Assembly (NCBI GenBank): GCA_030743005.1
Contig: JASLTG010000003.1
Span: 62,001 to 126,000, forward strand
Direction: 5' to 3'
DNA: 64,000 nt
Source of the DNA: Acidimicrobiales bacterium
Lineage (GTDB): Bacteria > Actinomycetota > Acidimicrobiia > Acidimicrobiales > Poriferisodalaceae
Shown here one piece after another: positions 35,328 to 44,395 of the stretch. The notes below the pieces were generated by a model. The model was not told the origin of the DNA, made no database searches, and saw nothing but the letters and a program-made list of their open reading frames with translations. Every line of letters begins with the position of its first letter. Position 1 is the first letter of the stretch. The translations under genes were made by a program, and so were the position numbers.

Positions 35328-36638
35328 ATGAAGTTTAAGTTCATGCGACTGCTAGGCGTTATGTTTGCCTTTGCATTAGTCGCTGCCGCTTGTGGCGGAT
35401 CCGACGATGATTCCAGTAGTGGATCATCGAGTGGAAGCTCATCCGCTGCTGAGCACGACAGCCTCGGCGATGGTTCTCTAGGAACCGTCACCGTAGAAGC
35501 CGGAGACGACATCCAGATTCGTTCGCTGAACGCAATCACGGGAGATGTCGCATTCCTCGGTATTCCTAACCAACGTGGCGTTGAGCAAGCCATTGCTGAC
35601 TTCGGAGATATCCATGGGTTCAGCGTGACCATCGGTACAGGCTTAGATGACTTGTGCTCAGCTGATGGTGGCCAAGCAGCGGCTCAGACAATCGTCGCCG
35701 ACGAAGATGTAGTTGGCGTAATTGGTACATCCTGCTCCGGTGCTGCTACAGCAGCATCTCCGCTAATTAGCGAGGCCGGAATGGTCATGATTAGCCCTTC
35801 GAATACTTCGCCGGCGCTGACCTCAGACCTTGCGGGAACAGCTGGGGACAACTATCACGCGGGCTACTACCGCACCGCTCACAATGACCTGTTCCAGGGT
35901 GCCGCTATGGCCAAGTTCGTATATGAAGAACTTGGAATTAGCGCAGCAGCAGCGATTCATGATGGAGATCCGTATACCCAGGGTCTGGCTCAAGCATTCG
36001 CGGACGCTTTTGAGAACCTTGGCGGTTCGGTAACTGGATTCACCGGTGTCAACAAAGAAGACACCGACATGGTTCCGGTACTGACTGAGATCGCTGCAGG
36101 CTCACCTGGAGCTGTCTTCTTCCCAATCTTCCAGCCTGCAGGTGACTTTGTTGCCGACCAGGCTCCTGGAGTTTCTGGTCTTGAAGGAGTCGTGCTGCTT
36201 GGTGCCGATGGTCTGCAAGTTCAGAGCTTCATGGAACTGCCCCAAGCCAACGGCATGTACCTCTCCGGTCCAGACCTTCGGTACGGAAGCAACACCAACC
36301 AAAGTACTGGTGCCACTGCTGACAAGTTCCTGGCTGATTATGAGTCGAACAACGGAAATCCTCCAGAGGCACCGTTCTGGGCTCACTCCTACGATGCCAC
36401 CACAATTCTGTTGGAGGCCATTAAGGCAGCGTCACATTCTCACGACGGCAATCTCGAAATCGATCGAGCGGGTGTGCGCGAATATCTTGACGGTCTTTCA
36501 GGATACGAAGGCATCATCGGAACCTTGTCATGTGATGACTTTGGGGACTGTGGCGCACAGCGAATTACCGTTGTGCAAAACAACTCGGCTGATTTTGCCG
36601 GTTCGATTGAGAACGTAGTCTTCTCTTACGCTCCTTGA
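35328..36638 (+). CDS. Branched-chain amino-acid-type ABC transporter substrate-binding lipoprotein
   Basis: A 436-residue periplasmic-binding protein. A lipoprotein signal peptide ends in VAAAC with Cys22 as the lipidation site, followed by a Ser/Asp-rich flexible linker (23-45). The mature part has the type I binding fold of LivK/amide-binding proteins, with ligand-pocket-like segments VIGTSCSGAATAASPLIS and SPSNTSPALT. The start has a good ribosome site (GGGAGGGTG). It heads a complete liv-type operon. Ligand may be branched-chain amino acids, amides or urea. A terminator-like hairpin and a long dyad separate it from the permeases, so more of this protein than of the permeases is expected. 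Confidence 0.94.
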   Translation: MKFKFMRLLGVMFAFALVAAACGGSDDDSSSGSSSGSSSAAEHDSLGDGSLGTVTVEAGDDIQIRSLNAITGDVAFLGIPNQRGVEQAIADFGDIHGFSVTIGTGLDDLCSADGGQAAAQTIVADEDVVGVIGTSCSGAATAASPLISEAGMVMISPSNTSPALTSDLAGTAGDNYHAGYYRTAHNDLFQGAAMAKFVYEELGISAAAAIHDGDPYTQGLAQAFADAFENLGGSVTGFTGVNKEDTDMVPVLTEIAAGSPGAVFFPIFQPAGDFVADQAPGVSGLEGVVLLGADGLQVQSFMELPQANGMYLSGPDLRYGSNTNQSTGATADKFLADYESNNGNPPEAPFWAHSYDATTILLEAIKAASHSHDGNLEIDRAGVREYLDGLSGYEGIIGTLSCDDFGDCGAQRITVVQNNSADFAGSIENVVFSYAP

Positions 36639-36662
36639 TAAACCCGCCCGAATAAAGGGCAT

Positions 36663-36690
36663 GACTGATTGACCCCCGAGGTCATCAGTC
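36663..36690 (+). terminator. Hairpin after the substrate-binding protein gene
   Basis: GACTGAT-(T)-GACC (36663-36674) pairs with GGTCATCAGTC (36680-36690), 11 bp with a single bulged T, and a short T-containing tail (GTTTCT) follows. It probably terminates or stabilises the transcript of the binding-protein gene. Confidence 0.6.
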
Positions 36691-36700
36691 GTTTCTAACT

Positions 36701-36749
36701 CGACATCGGCCCCGACCCGGCGATAACTCCGGGTCGGGGCCGAGTGTCG
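36701..36749 (+). terminator. 20-bp GC-rich dyad between binding-protein and permease genes
   Basis: CGACATCGGCCCCGACCCGG (36701-36720) pairs with the complementary arm 36729-36749 across an 8-nt loop, with one bulged G at 36744. The stem is long and about 80% GC with no T tail, so it may act as an attenuator or an mRNA-protecting 3' structure rather than a simple terminator. It directly precedes the livH start region. Confidence 0.6.
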
Positions 36750-36752
36750 GTT

Positions 36753-37934
36753 ATGCACCTTGGTGGATTGAGATGCAACTCAACTACCGTGACTCTTGGG
36801 ACAGATGTGGCAACTACTCATGACGCGAAACGTATTTCTCGGGTGCTTTGGGTCGACCGTTTTCTTACCTTCATCCGGCTCGCCTTTGTCGTAGTGATAG
36901 CGGTCGGCTTGTTTGCCTTCATTGCCCAGCAAATTGATCCGCAGAATCCTCTAGCACGGTGGCTGAATCCCGACGCGACTGGTCTGACTGCCCCACAATT
37001 TAAAGGCCTGTTGGTGACCGGGCTAGCTCAGGGTGCTATGTATGGACTGATAGCGCTCGGATATTCAATGGTCTACGGAGTGCTGGGCTTTATTAACTTC
37101 GCACACGGCGAAGTCTTCATGGCCGGCGCTATGTCGGGCATGATCACTTCAAACAAACTTGCTGACGCAGGTCTCTGGGAAGACGCTTTCCTATTTTGTC
37201 TGGCCTTCGTCGTTATTACTTCGATTCTAATTTCGACAGCCGTAGCAGTCATCATGGAACGAATCGCCTACCGACCGTTACGTGGAGCTCCGAGGCTCAT
37301 CCCCCTGATCACCTCTATCGGTGTGTCATTTTTTCTCCAGAACGTCTCGGTTGTTCTCTTAGGACCAGGGGCCAAGTCTTATCCGTCATTACCTACTTGG
37401 CTATCGCAGAAGCGTTCACTACTTGGATTTGAGATAGAGGGTACGAAACTAGTGGTTCTATTAACCGCAGCAGTTTCGATGGCCGGCCTCTGGTTTTTGG
37501 TGGAACGCACAAAAACGGGCAAGGCAATGAGGGCAGTAGCTGAAGACAAAGAAATTGCTGCTCTAATGGGAATTGACGTGAATCGAACCATCGTCACAAC
37601 CTTCGCTGTGGGCGGGGCCATGGCCGGAGTCGCAGGGATTCTTTGGGGCATCCTATTCCGGAGTGTCATCCACACGACTGGTTTCTTGCCAGGTATCAAA
37701 GCCTTTAGTGCTGCTGTAGTTGGTGGCATAGGCAACCTCGGCGGGGCCATGGCAGGCGGTCTTTCTTTAGGAGCTGCAGAGGCAACGGCGCCCCTGGTGC
37801 TGCTCGAACCGCTCGGTGTTGACGGCGTTTCGCAACTACGTGACGCAGTCGCATTTGCCGTTTTGATCTTCGTACTTCTTGTTCGACCCAGCGGCCTTTT
37901 TGGTGAGCGACTGTCTGAGGACGATCGAGCATGA
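36753..37934 (+). CDS. livH: Branched-chain amino-acid ABC transporter permease (LivH family)
   Basis: An inner-membrane permease with about nine predicted helices. It has the LivH core from about residue 70 on: AQGAMYGLIALGYSMVYGVLG, FINFAHGEVFMAGA, and the ABC-contact region AVAEDKEIAALMGIDVNRTI. A ~65-residue N-terminal extension with one extra helix (FLTFIRLAFVVVIAVGLFAF) makes it longer than the usual ~290 residues. The frame opens at GTG 36744, but this lies inside the upstream dyad; ATG 36753 or GTG 36789/36807 are more plausible. It overlaps livM by 4 bp. Confidence 0.93.
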   Translation: MHLGGLRCNSTTVTLGTDVATTHDAKRISRVLWVDRFLTFIRLAFVVVIAVGLFAFIAQQIDPQNPLARWLNPDATGLTAPQFKGLLVTGLAQGAMYGLIALGYSMVYGVLGFINFAHGEVFMAGAMSGMITSNKLADAGLWEDAFLFCLAFVVITSILISTAVAVIMERIAYRPLRGAPRLIPLITSIGVSFFLQNVSVVLLGPGAKSYPSLPTWLSQKRSLLGFEIEGTKLVVLLTAAVSMAGLWFLVERTKTGKAMRAVAEDKEIAALMGIDVNRTIVTTFAVGGAMAGVAGILWGILFRSVIHTTGFLPGIKAFSAAVVGGIGNLGGAMAGGLSLGAAEATAPLVLLEPLGVDGVSQLRDAVAFAVLIFVLLVRPSGLFGERLSEDDRA

Positions 37935-39718
37935 CCGCTACCTCCGAAAACCTCTCGATGGTTGAAACGCCGGGTGTTGCCTGGCGCAAACAAATCCGTT
38001 TCGCTCTGATCGGAGCACTTTCCTCAGCGTTTATTGCTTTAGCCGGAATGCCCGTTGGTCTTGACGGAAGAAGCATCATCCAGCCTGTTCTAAGTATGGG
38101 CTTTCTCTCTTTGCTTTGGGTTCCCTTTGTATTGGCGACGATTGCCGGTAGCGAAGTGGTGCTCGAAGGCATGACGGCAAGAACAAGAGATTCGAAAGAC
38201 TTACTAGCCGGAGGAATTGTTGGACTAGGTAGCGCTGGTGGCCTGGTCTTGTTGATGGTTCTGATTCAGAATTTCAATCTGCGTGACCCTCTGGTCAACT
38301 GGAGTCCTCAACTCCTCAACCTTTTGTCCTTTAACCGGTCTCTTGCTGTTGGAGGGTTGCTCTGGGTTCTGCTCGGATTGATATTGGGCGTTTTTGGCGG
38401 AGCGATGCATGTGTTACCAAAAAAACTCTGCTCCCGAATTCGTACTGTGGTGTTATCGGTGTTCGCAGTGTCGGTTCTGGAGACGTTTCTGACCGATTTA
38501 CTGGAGGGCTTCAGGCTAGAAGTCCTCACTGACTTCGTGTACTACAAACGCGGCGGGCTAGAAGTCGGCGGAGCGCTGCTTGTGGCAGCTTTGGCCTTGC
38601 TAATTCCTTTGCTTGTCGGTACAAGAATTAGGGATGTCAAGAAGCAGGTTGTGGACCTGCCAGCCGAGGAACGCAAGCGAGTCAACCTAATCCTGCTCGC
38701 GGTGAGCGCAGCATTGCTTCTAGTTCTGCCTTTCTTCCTCGGGAAGATCGCCAATGAGCTACTAGCTAATGTTGGGCTGTTTGTCCTGTTGGCTTTAGGT
38801 CTCAACGTAGTTGTGGGCTTGGCAGGAATCCTAGACCTCGGGTACGTCGCGTTCTTCGCCGTTGGTGGCTACACGACAGCAGTTCTTACCTCTCCGAATT
38901 CACCCGGGTTCTCCCCAGAGTTACCGTGGCCCATAGCTCTGATAGTGGTTGTCGTACTTACAGGCATCGTCGGGTTGTTTATCGGCGCCCCGGTGATTCG
39001 CATGAGAGGCGATTATTTGGCCATCGTCACTCTTGGGTTTGGTGAAATTATTCGCCTGTTGTTCTTAAGTGACTGGCTATCTGGATGGTTTGGCGGCGCT
39101 CAAGGTATTACCAACATTCCCGGAGTTGACGTTGGGATAGGAACTGTCAAAGGTACTGACCCAAGGTCGGTCTTTTTGCTGGTCTTAGTGTTCTGTGCCA
39201 TTGCTATATATGTCTCCTGGCGTCTTGAGAACTCGAGACTCGGACGCGCGTGGATGGCGATTCGAGAAGACGAAGACGTGGCAGAAGCCATGGGCGTCAA
39301 CACAACGAACACGAAATTGATGGCGTTCGTCGTAGGTGCTGTACTTGCCAGCTTCTCTGGGGCGATCTTCTCCGCGAAGGTCGGATCAATTTTCCCGACC
39401 AGCTTCCTGATGTTGGTATCCATCATCATTTTGGTTGTGGTGATAGTCGGAGGAATGGGAAATATTGCGGGAGTAATAGTCGGAGCACTCGTGCTAATTG
39501 GAGTGTTGGGTGGCCCCAAACAGCCAGGCCTGCTCCAAGAATTCAGCCAGTTCAAACTTTTGATTTACGGGGCGTTGCTTGTATGGATGATGCTTAAACG
39601 CCCTGAAGGCCTAGTCCCGAACGTTCGCCGGACACGAGAACTCCATCAAGACGAATTCCTGCAAGATGCATGGCTCAAAGGTGAGATAGATACCGGCGAT
39701 CAAGAGGAACTCTCGTGA
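37931..39718 (+). CDS. livM: Branched-chain amino-acid ABC transporter permease (LivM family) with extended N-terminus
   Basis: A 595-residue permease. The LivM core occupies the second half: LFVLLALGLNVVVGLAGILDLGYVAFFAVGGYT, then RGDYLAIVTLGFGEIIRLL and the ABC-contact loop AIREDEDVAEAMGVNT. The first ~260 residues add several further predicted helices and a soluble loop, nearly doubling the usual ~320-residue length. Its meaning is unknown; a similar extension is present in some actinobacterial LivM proteins, from memory. It overlaps livH and livG by 4 bp each, so it is translationally coupled. Confidence 0.93.
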   Translation: MTATSENLSMVETPGVAWRKQIRFALIGALSSAFIALAGMPVGLDGRSIIQPVLSMGFLSLLWVPFVLATIAGSEVVLEGMTARTRDSKDLLAGGIVGLGSAGGLVLLMVLIQNFNLRDPLVNWSPQLLNLLSFNRSLAVGGLLWVLLGLILGVFGGAMHVLPKKLCSRIRTVVLSVFAVSVLETFLTDLLEGFRLEVLTDFVYYKRGGLEVGGALLVAALALLIPLLVGTRIRDVKKQVVDLPAEERKRVNLILLAVSAALLLVLPFFLGKIANELLANVGLFVLLALGLNVVVGLAGILDLGYVAFFAVGGYTTAVLTSPNSPGFSPELPWPIALIVVVVLTGIVGLFIGAPVIRMRGDYLAIVTLGFGEIIRLLFLSDWLSGWFGGAQGITNIPGVDVGIGTVKGTDPRSVFLLVLVFCAIAIYVSWRLENSRLGRAWMAIREDEDVAEAMGVNTTNTKLMAFVVGAVLASFSGAIFSAKVGSIFPTSFLMLVSIIILVVVIVGGMGNIAGVIVGALVLIGVLGGPKQPGLLQEFSQFKLLIYGALLVWMMLKRPEGLVPNVRRTRELHQDEFLQDAWLKGEIDTGDQEELS

Positions 39719-40521
39719 GCATGCTCCAAATCACTGACTTGAGCGTGACCTTCGGCGGTCTTCATGCATTAAAAGATCTGCAGTTTGAAGTCGATGAAGG
39801 TGAAATTGTGAGTGTCATCGGCCCTAACGGTGCCGGGAAGACCACCTTCTTTAACATGATTAGCGGCATGGTCACCCCAACGGCCGGCGACATCGTTTTC
39901 GAAGGCGAATCTTTGCTTGGTTTAGACCCAAGCCAAGTAACGGAACGGGGGATAGCTCGAACGTTCCAAAACGTGAGACTGTTTGCGAACATGACAATCT
40001 TGGAAAATGTCATGGTGGCGCAGCATTGTCGGACGGACCAGAGAGTGTTCGGTGCTCTTTTCCAAACTCAGGCTTTCAAAGCAGAAGAAGACGCGATTCG
40101 AAAATACGGCGAAGAAGTTCTTTCGTTCTTCGGTTCGCGACTGGTTGGTTACCGGCTTGATCAACCGGCCTCAGTATTGTCATACGCGAATAGAAGACGC
40201 CTCGAGATCGCTCGAGCAATGGCAACTCGTCCGAGGTTGTTGCTGTTAGATGAACCTGTGGCCGGAATGAATCCGCGCGAATCGGCCGAATTGACCGAAT
40301 TGATAGGACGCCTTCGAAGCGAATGGGGTTTCACTATTGTGATGATCGAACACGACATGAGCGTGGTTCGTGACGTGTCCGACCGCGTTGTCGTTTTAGA
40401 CCATGGTGAAACGATCGCTCAGGGGCCATATAGCCAGGTAGCTAACGACCCGAAGGTAATCGAAGCCTATTTAGGGAGACCAGTAGGGTCCGAACAAACT
40501 GATGAGGAGGTACGGCCATGA
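39715..40521 (+). CDS. livG: Branched-chain amino-acid ABC transporter ATP-binding protein (LivG)
   Basis: A 268-residue ATPase. Walker A is GPNGAGKTTF (about 38-47), Walker B LLLLDEPVAGMNP and the switch His in IEHDM. The signature is non-canonical (VLSYANRRRLEIARA), a form common in LivG proteins. ARTFQNVRLFANMTILENV is a LivG-type Q-loop region. Start GTG 39715 overlaps the livM stop; ATG 39721 is an alternative. It pairs with LivF to power the permease. Confidence 0.95.
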   Translation: MSMLQITDLSVTFGGLHALKDLQFEVDEGEIVSVIGPNGAGKTTFFNMISGMVTPTAGDIVFEGESLLGLDPSQVTERGIARTFQNVRLFANMTILENVMVAQHCRTDQRVFGALFQTQAFKAEEDAIRKYGEEVLSFFGSRLVGYRLDQPASVLSYANRRRLEIARAMATRPRLLLLDEPVAGMNPRESAELTELIGRLRSEWGFTIVMIEHDMSVVRDVSDRVVVLDHGETIAQGPYSQVANDPKVIEAYLGRPVGSEQTDEEVRP

Positions 40522-41255
40522 ATAACCCAGCTGTGCCTTTGCTTGAGTTGCGCGATGTAAACACCCATTATGGAGCGGTCCACATTTTGAAAGATGTGGA
40601 CTTAGCAATCTATCCAGGAGAGCTTGTCTGTCTGCTGGGAGGTAACGCGAGTGGGAAAAGTACGACCCTAAAAACCCTTCTGGGTATGGTCACTCCAACG
40701 ACAGGAGAAGTGGTTCTGGATGGAGAGGTGGTGACTCACCAATCAACTAGTTATCGCGTTGAACGAGGCGCCACGATGGTCCCTGAAAATCGACGACTTT
40801 TTAAGCGCCTGTCGGTTCGGGAAAACCTTGAACTTGGGGCTTATCTTCGAACAGATCGCGACGGGATTGCCAACGATTTGGAACGCATCTTTGAGCTGTT
40901 TCCACGGGTGAAGGAGCGCATCAATCAGAAGTCAGGCACTTTGTCTGGTGGCGAACAGCAAATGGTTGCAATGGGGCGCGCGTTGATGTCAAACCCCCGG
41001 GTGCTACTTATGGACGAACCGTCAATGGGGCTGGCTCCCGCCTTAGTGCAAGCAAACTTTGAGTTGATCCAGCAGATTCATGAAGAGGGCGTAGCTATTT
41101 TCATGGTGGAACAAAATGCCAACATGGCGCTCTCCATCGCTGACCGTGGTTGGGTATTGCAGACTGGCAGGGTCGTACTTGATGACTCCGCCGAAGCTCT
41201 GCTCGCTAATCCAGATCTGAGGGCGAGCTATCTTGGCGAAGCCGGGCAAGGCTGA
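40518..41255 (+). CDS. livF: Branched-chain amino-acid ABC transporter ATP-binding protein (LivF)
   Basis: A 245-residue ATPase. Walker A is GGNASGKSTT (Ala/Ser instead of the usual Gly-Ala pair), the signature LSGGEQQMVAMGRAL, Walker B LLMDEPSMGLAP and the H-loop position is Gln (MVEQNANM), as is usual for LivF. It overlaps livG by 4 bp (ATGA) and is the last gene of the operon. A convergent hairpin terminator follows. Confidence 0.95.
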   Translation: MNNPAVPLLELRDVNTHYGAVHILKDVDLAIYPGELVCLLGGNASGKSTTLKTLLGMVTPTTGEVVLDGEVVTHQSTSYRVERGATMVPENRRLFKRLSVRENLELGAYLRTDRDGIANDLERIFELFPRVKERINQKSGTLSGGEQQMVAMGRALMSNPRVLLMDEPSMGLAPALVQANFELIQQIHEEGVAIFMVEQNANMALSIADRGWVLQTGRVVLDDSAEALLANPDLRASYLGEAGQG

Positions 41256-41313
41256 TTGTTTCTGACCCCGCTAGGAGTGAATGAGATGGGCGGCTGATGA
41301 AAATGTTGGCATC

Positions 41314-41347
41314 TTGTTGAATCTCCGAAGTGGAAAAGATTCAACAA
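41314..41347. terminator. Bidirectional hairpin between livF and LLM gene
   Basis: TTGTTGAATC (41314-41323) pairs perfectly with GATTCAACAA (41338-41347) across a 14-nt loop, between two convergent genes. A/T at both flanks is modest. It probably serves both transcripts. Confidence 0.6.
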
Positions 41348-41352
41348 AGACG

Positions 41353-42249
41353 TTAGGTCTGGATAGGCAGGACTGCTTCTGCCACCCCTTCAAGCTCGGC
41401 GAACCAATCGTCAGGTTCACCGACCAGTATTGGAACGAACTTTGAGGCTCCGACCTCTATGAATCTTTCTAGTTGCTCTCGTAAACCGTCATGACCGATA
41501 GGGATTATTTCTTCGGGATCAACGCCAGGTGCACGCCGATCGAGGATTGTTTTGTAGCTAGCTGGTAAATCGCCGTGACTGTATGGAACGAGTACTCCAA
41601 AGTGTTCGGGATCCATAAACCTCTCATGGTCGTCAGCTGCCTGATTCACCACTGTCCAGCCCTCAGCTGCCATTTCCGGAGTACAAAAAGATGGAAGCCA
41701 TCCATCACCAAATCGACCGCATCTGCGCAACTCGACATCGGCGGCCCCTCCGAGCCAGATATCGATTGGCTGTTGGGTTGGTTTAGGGAGCAGTTCAACA
41801 TCGTCGTAGTCGTAGAACTCTCCGTGGTGGGTTACCGGTCCGTCTTCCCACATTTGTTTCAATAGAGGGAGGGCCTCATTGAACATCCTTGCGCGCTGCT
41901 TTCGTTGTACACCAAACGCGGATTGTTCGTGGACGTCCGCTACGCCCAATCCAAACGCGGGGAGAAGACGACCATTGGAGAGTCTGTCCAAACTAGCTAG
42001 CTCCTTTGCAAGAACAGCTAAGTTGCGGCCCGGCAACACCATGACCGAGAAACCAAATTTCATTCTCGTAGTCCTGCCAGCTGCATAGGCCAACCCAACT
42101 AGGGGGTCGGGGCACTCACCTCCAAGACGTTCACTGAGCCATAACGAATCAAAGCCAAGTGTTTCAAGGGAATCGACGAACGGGTCGAAGGTTGAACGGT
42201 CATTAGTAAAGCTGCGGGTTCCTAGGCCAAAGCCCACACGAATCTTCAT
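41353..42249 (-). CDS. LLM-class F420-dependent oxidoreductase
   Basis: A 298-residue luciferase-like oxidoreductase: MKIRVGFGLGTRSFTND at the start, FDSLWLSERLGG, and GRLLPAFGLGVADVHEQ in the conserved glycine-rich segment. ETW-like WLGGAADVELRRCGRFGDGWLP completes the family pattern. Cofactor F420 is inferred. Reaction and substrate are unknown. It is convergent with livF across a shared hairpin and diverges from an SDR gene with 73 bp between starts. Confidence 0.88.
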   Translation of the reverse strand: MKIRVGFGLGTRSFTNDRSTFDPFVDSLETLGFDSLWLSERLGGECPDPLVGLAYAAGRTTRMKFGFSVMVLPGRNLAVLAKELASLDRLSNGRLLPAFGLGVADVHEQSAFGVQRKQRARMFNEALPLLKQMWEDGPVTHHGEFYDYDDVELLPKPTQQPIDIWLGGAADVELRRCGRFGDGWLPSFCTPEMAAEGWTVVNQAADDHERFMDPEHFGVLVPYSHGDLPASYKTILDRRAPGVDPEEIIPIGHDGLREQLERFIEVGASKFVPILVGEPDDWFAELEGVAEAVLPIQT

Positions 42250-42322
42250 GTCATGACCCTAGGACAGCTAGCGGTGCGGCGTCTTGTGTACTGAGCGCAA
42301 TGTTTGCCTAGTGTCTTCATGT

Positions 42323-43099
42323 ATGAGTGAACTTCCTGATGTTGAAAGTCTGTACCGCCTGGACAACAAGGTTTGTGTCGTTACCGGAGCATCTAGCGGT
42401 TTCGGAGATCGATTTGCTCGCGTTTTGTCAGCTGCTGGAGCGAAGGTTGTTGTCGCGGCGCGTCGACAAGACCGCCTTGAGCGACTAGTCGCCGAGTTAC
42501 CTGACGCGGTCGCAATCCAATGTGACGTGAGCGACGACGATCAATGCAGACACCTCATAGCAGAAAGTATTTCCCACTACGGTCAAATTGATGTGCTTGT
42601 CAATAACGCTGGAATCACTGACGCGATACATCCTGCTGAAGAAGCAAATATTGACCTGTTTCGAAGCGTCGTTGATGTCAATCTAAATTCTTGCTTTTTG
42701 CTTTCCGCCCTTGCGGCTCAAGATATGTTGAGCCGCCAAGAAGGAAGCATTATCAATGTAGCGTCGGTACACGGACTCGTAGCCTCAGCTCCAAACCTCC
42801 AACCGGCGTATGTCGCAAGTAAGGCAGGACTTGTGAATCTCACCCGAGAGCTCGCTGTCCAATGGGCCAAGAGAGGGGTGAGGGTGAACGTGCTGTGCCC
42901 CGGATACTTTGAAACTGAACTAACTCAGGTGATGTTCGATGACGAACGCTCGAGTGCATGGATTGCTCGCAACGCTTCTATGGGTCGAGGTGGAACCCCC
43001 GAAGAACTGGACGGCGCTTTACTGTTCCTAGCTAGTCGAGCTAGCAGTTATGTCACAGGGGTTCCGCTCCCGGTTGATGGGGGATGGACAGCTCGCTGA
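42323..43099 (+). CDS. SDR family NAD(P)-dependent oxidoreductase
   Basis: A 258-residue classical short-chain dehydrogenase. Cofactor loop TGASSGFGDRFA, NNAGITD, catalytic Ser in VASVHG and Y-x3-K in AYVASKAGL. GVPLPVDGGWTA is the standard ending. The frame is open 13 codons further up, but ATG 42323 (MSELPDVESLY) fits the family length. The substrate is unknown; a 3-oxoacyl or hydroxysteroid-like alcohol is possible in this lipid-rich gene set. Confidence 0.92.
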   Translation: MSELPDVESLYRLDNKVCVVTGASSGFGDRFARVLSAAGAKVVVAARRQDRLERLVAELPDAVAIQCDVSDDDQCRHLIAESISHYGQIDVLVNNAGITDAIHPAEEANIDLFRSVVDVNLNSCFLLSALAAQDMLSRQEGSIINVASVHGLVASAPNLQPAYVASKAGLVNLTRELAVQWAKRGVRVNVLCPGYFETELTQVMFDDERSSAWIARNASMGRGGTPEELDGALLFLASRASSYVTGVPLPVDGGWTAR

Positions 43100-43145
43100 G
43101 GGTTCTCGCTCCACTGGACGTATACCCGTACTCTCGGGTGTTGTA

Positions 43146-43829
43146 ATGACTGCCCGTCGGATACTTTTTTTCTTAGCCGTCCCCTCGTCTCTGGTGATGC
43201 TGTTGATGTGTAGCTGGGTCCTTCTAGGTTCACAGCAGTTATCGACTGGTATCCGATGGCTTCTGGGTATTGCCGCGCTCTGCGCGTGTGCTCTGTTGTT
43301 GTGCAGTTCTATTGCCACTCTTGGGGTAGGGGGTCGCCAAGAAGCGGAATTGGCTTTGGCCGCGAGGAAGGACCCTCTGACGGGGTTAGGCAACCGTTTC
43401 CAAGCAGAGTCCCGACTAGAGGATGCGTTGGAGCGATCTCGAACTAGCGGTCGAGCGGTCGGCGTCGTCTTTTGCGACCTCAATGACTTCAAGGTTGTCA
43501 ATGATGTCTACGGTCATACAGTCGGAGATCGACTGCTTTGTGCGATCGGCGCACGGTTCGCCGACTCTGTCAGACCGACTGACACCGTTGCGCGATACGG
43601 AGGTGACGAGTTTGTCGTTGTATGTCCTGAATTGCGAAATGGTGACGATGTCCAACTAGTTGCCGAGCGTCTTGAAATAGCGATGGAACGTCCATTTGTC
43701 ATTGGTGGTCACTCTCTCTCAGCGAAAGCCAGCATCGGTTTTACAGTCGGCTACGGAACCCGCAACGATGTTGAAGAACTCTTGTCGCGGGCAGACGCCG
43801 CAATGTATCGAATCAAGATGCAGCTCTAG
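43146..43829 (+). CDS. GGDEF domain diguanylate cyclase with two-helix membrane anchor
   Basis: About 227 residues. Two predicted transmembrane helices (about 5-30 and 37-60) with a very short outside loop are followed by a GGDEF domain: DPLTGLGNRFQAE, VVFCDLNDFKVVNDVYGH and the intact active-site YGGDEFVVV. It should make cyclic di-GMP from two GTP. There is no sensory domain beyond the membrane helices. ATG 43146 is preferred over 43050, which is inside the SDR gene. Its stop overlaps the convergent thioredoxin-like gene by 4 bp. Confidence 0.9.
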   Translation: MTARRILFFLAVPSSLVMLLMCSWVLLGSQQLSTGIRWLLGIAALCACALLLCSSIATLGVGGRQEAELALAARKDPLTGLGNRFQAESRLEDALERSRTSGRAVGVVFCDLNDFKVVNDVYGHTVGDRLLCAIGARFADSVRPTDTVARYGGDEFVVVCPELRNGDDVQLVAERLEIAMERPFVIGGHSLSAKASIGFTVGYGTRNDVEELLSRADAAMYRIKMQL

Positions 43830-44356
43830 GTCAGAGCTGGGGTACCTTCAAATGAGCCTGGGTCTTGAGACGTAGGTAAGAGTGGCTTGGATCGCCATGC
43901 CATGGCCTCCTCAACACCATCGAGCACGCTGCGCCACTCAGCAGGGTCCCACCCCTCGGCCGAGCCGACAAGTGAGCCGTCTTGGCCGATGTGAACAAGA
44001 GCAGGAAGGCGTTGAAGACCTAAAGAACCTACGAATTCTCTATCTTCGTCCGTTAATGCCAGCCAACTGTCGGCGTACTTGCCCAAATATTGCCGAGCTC
44101 CGTCGCTATTCCCTGTGACTAAGAAGGCGCATCTGATATCAGCTTCTTCGTAATGAGCGAAGATGCGGTCCGCGGTTGGAATTATCCAACCACTTTCGTA
44201 GGTGTAGGGATCGAGTACTACGGCCAAAAGATTAAATGTTGTCAGCCACTGTGAAAGCGTCTGTTCAGCGCCGTCAATGGTTGCAATTGTGAGTTGTGTC
44301 GAGGGATCAGTAGCCACGAATGCCAAGTTAGCGCGCCAGTTCGTTAGGACCCGCAT
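43826..44356 (-). CDS. Thioredoxin-fold protein lacking catalytic cysteines
   Basis: A 176-residue protein with thioredoxin/peroxiredoxin-like strand order: LLAVVLDPYTYESGWIIPTA occupies the place of the usual W-C-x-x-C segment, but has no cysteine, and LPALVHIGQDGSLVGSAEGW gives the cis-Pro region. The only cysteine is in IRCAFLV. It is therefore unlikely to be a redox enzyme and may bind a partner or ligand. ATG 44356 (MRVLTNWRANLAF) is preferred over the longer TTG 44467 frame, which overlaps the divergent gene. Similar proteins exist in related Acidimicrobiia, from memory. Confidence 0.7.
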   Translation of the reverse strand: MRVLTNWRANLAFVATDPSTQLTIATIDGAEQTLSQWLTTFNLLAVVLDPYTYESGWIIPTADRIFAHYEEADIRCAFLVTGNSDGARQYLGKYADSWLALTDEDREFVGSLGLQRLPALVHIGQDGSLVGSAEGWDPAEWRSVLDGVEEAMAWRSKPLLPTSQDPGSFEGTPALT

Positions 44357-44395
44357 AGAGGCAAACTCAACTTGAGATTTATTCTGACTCCCATC

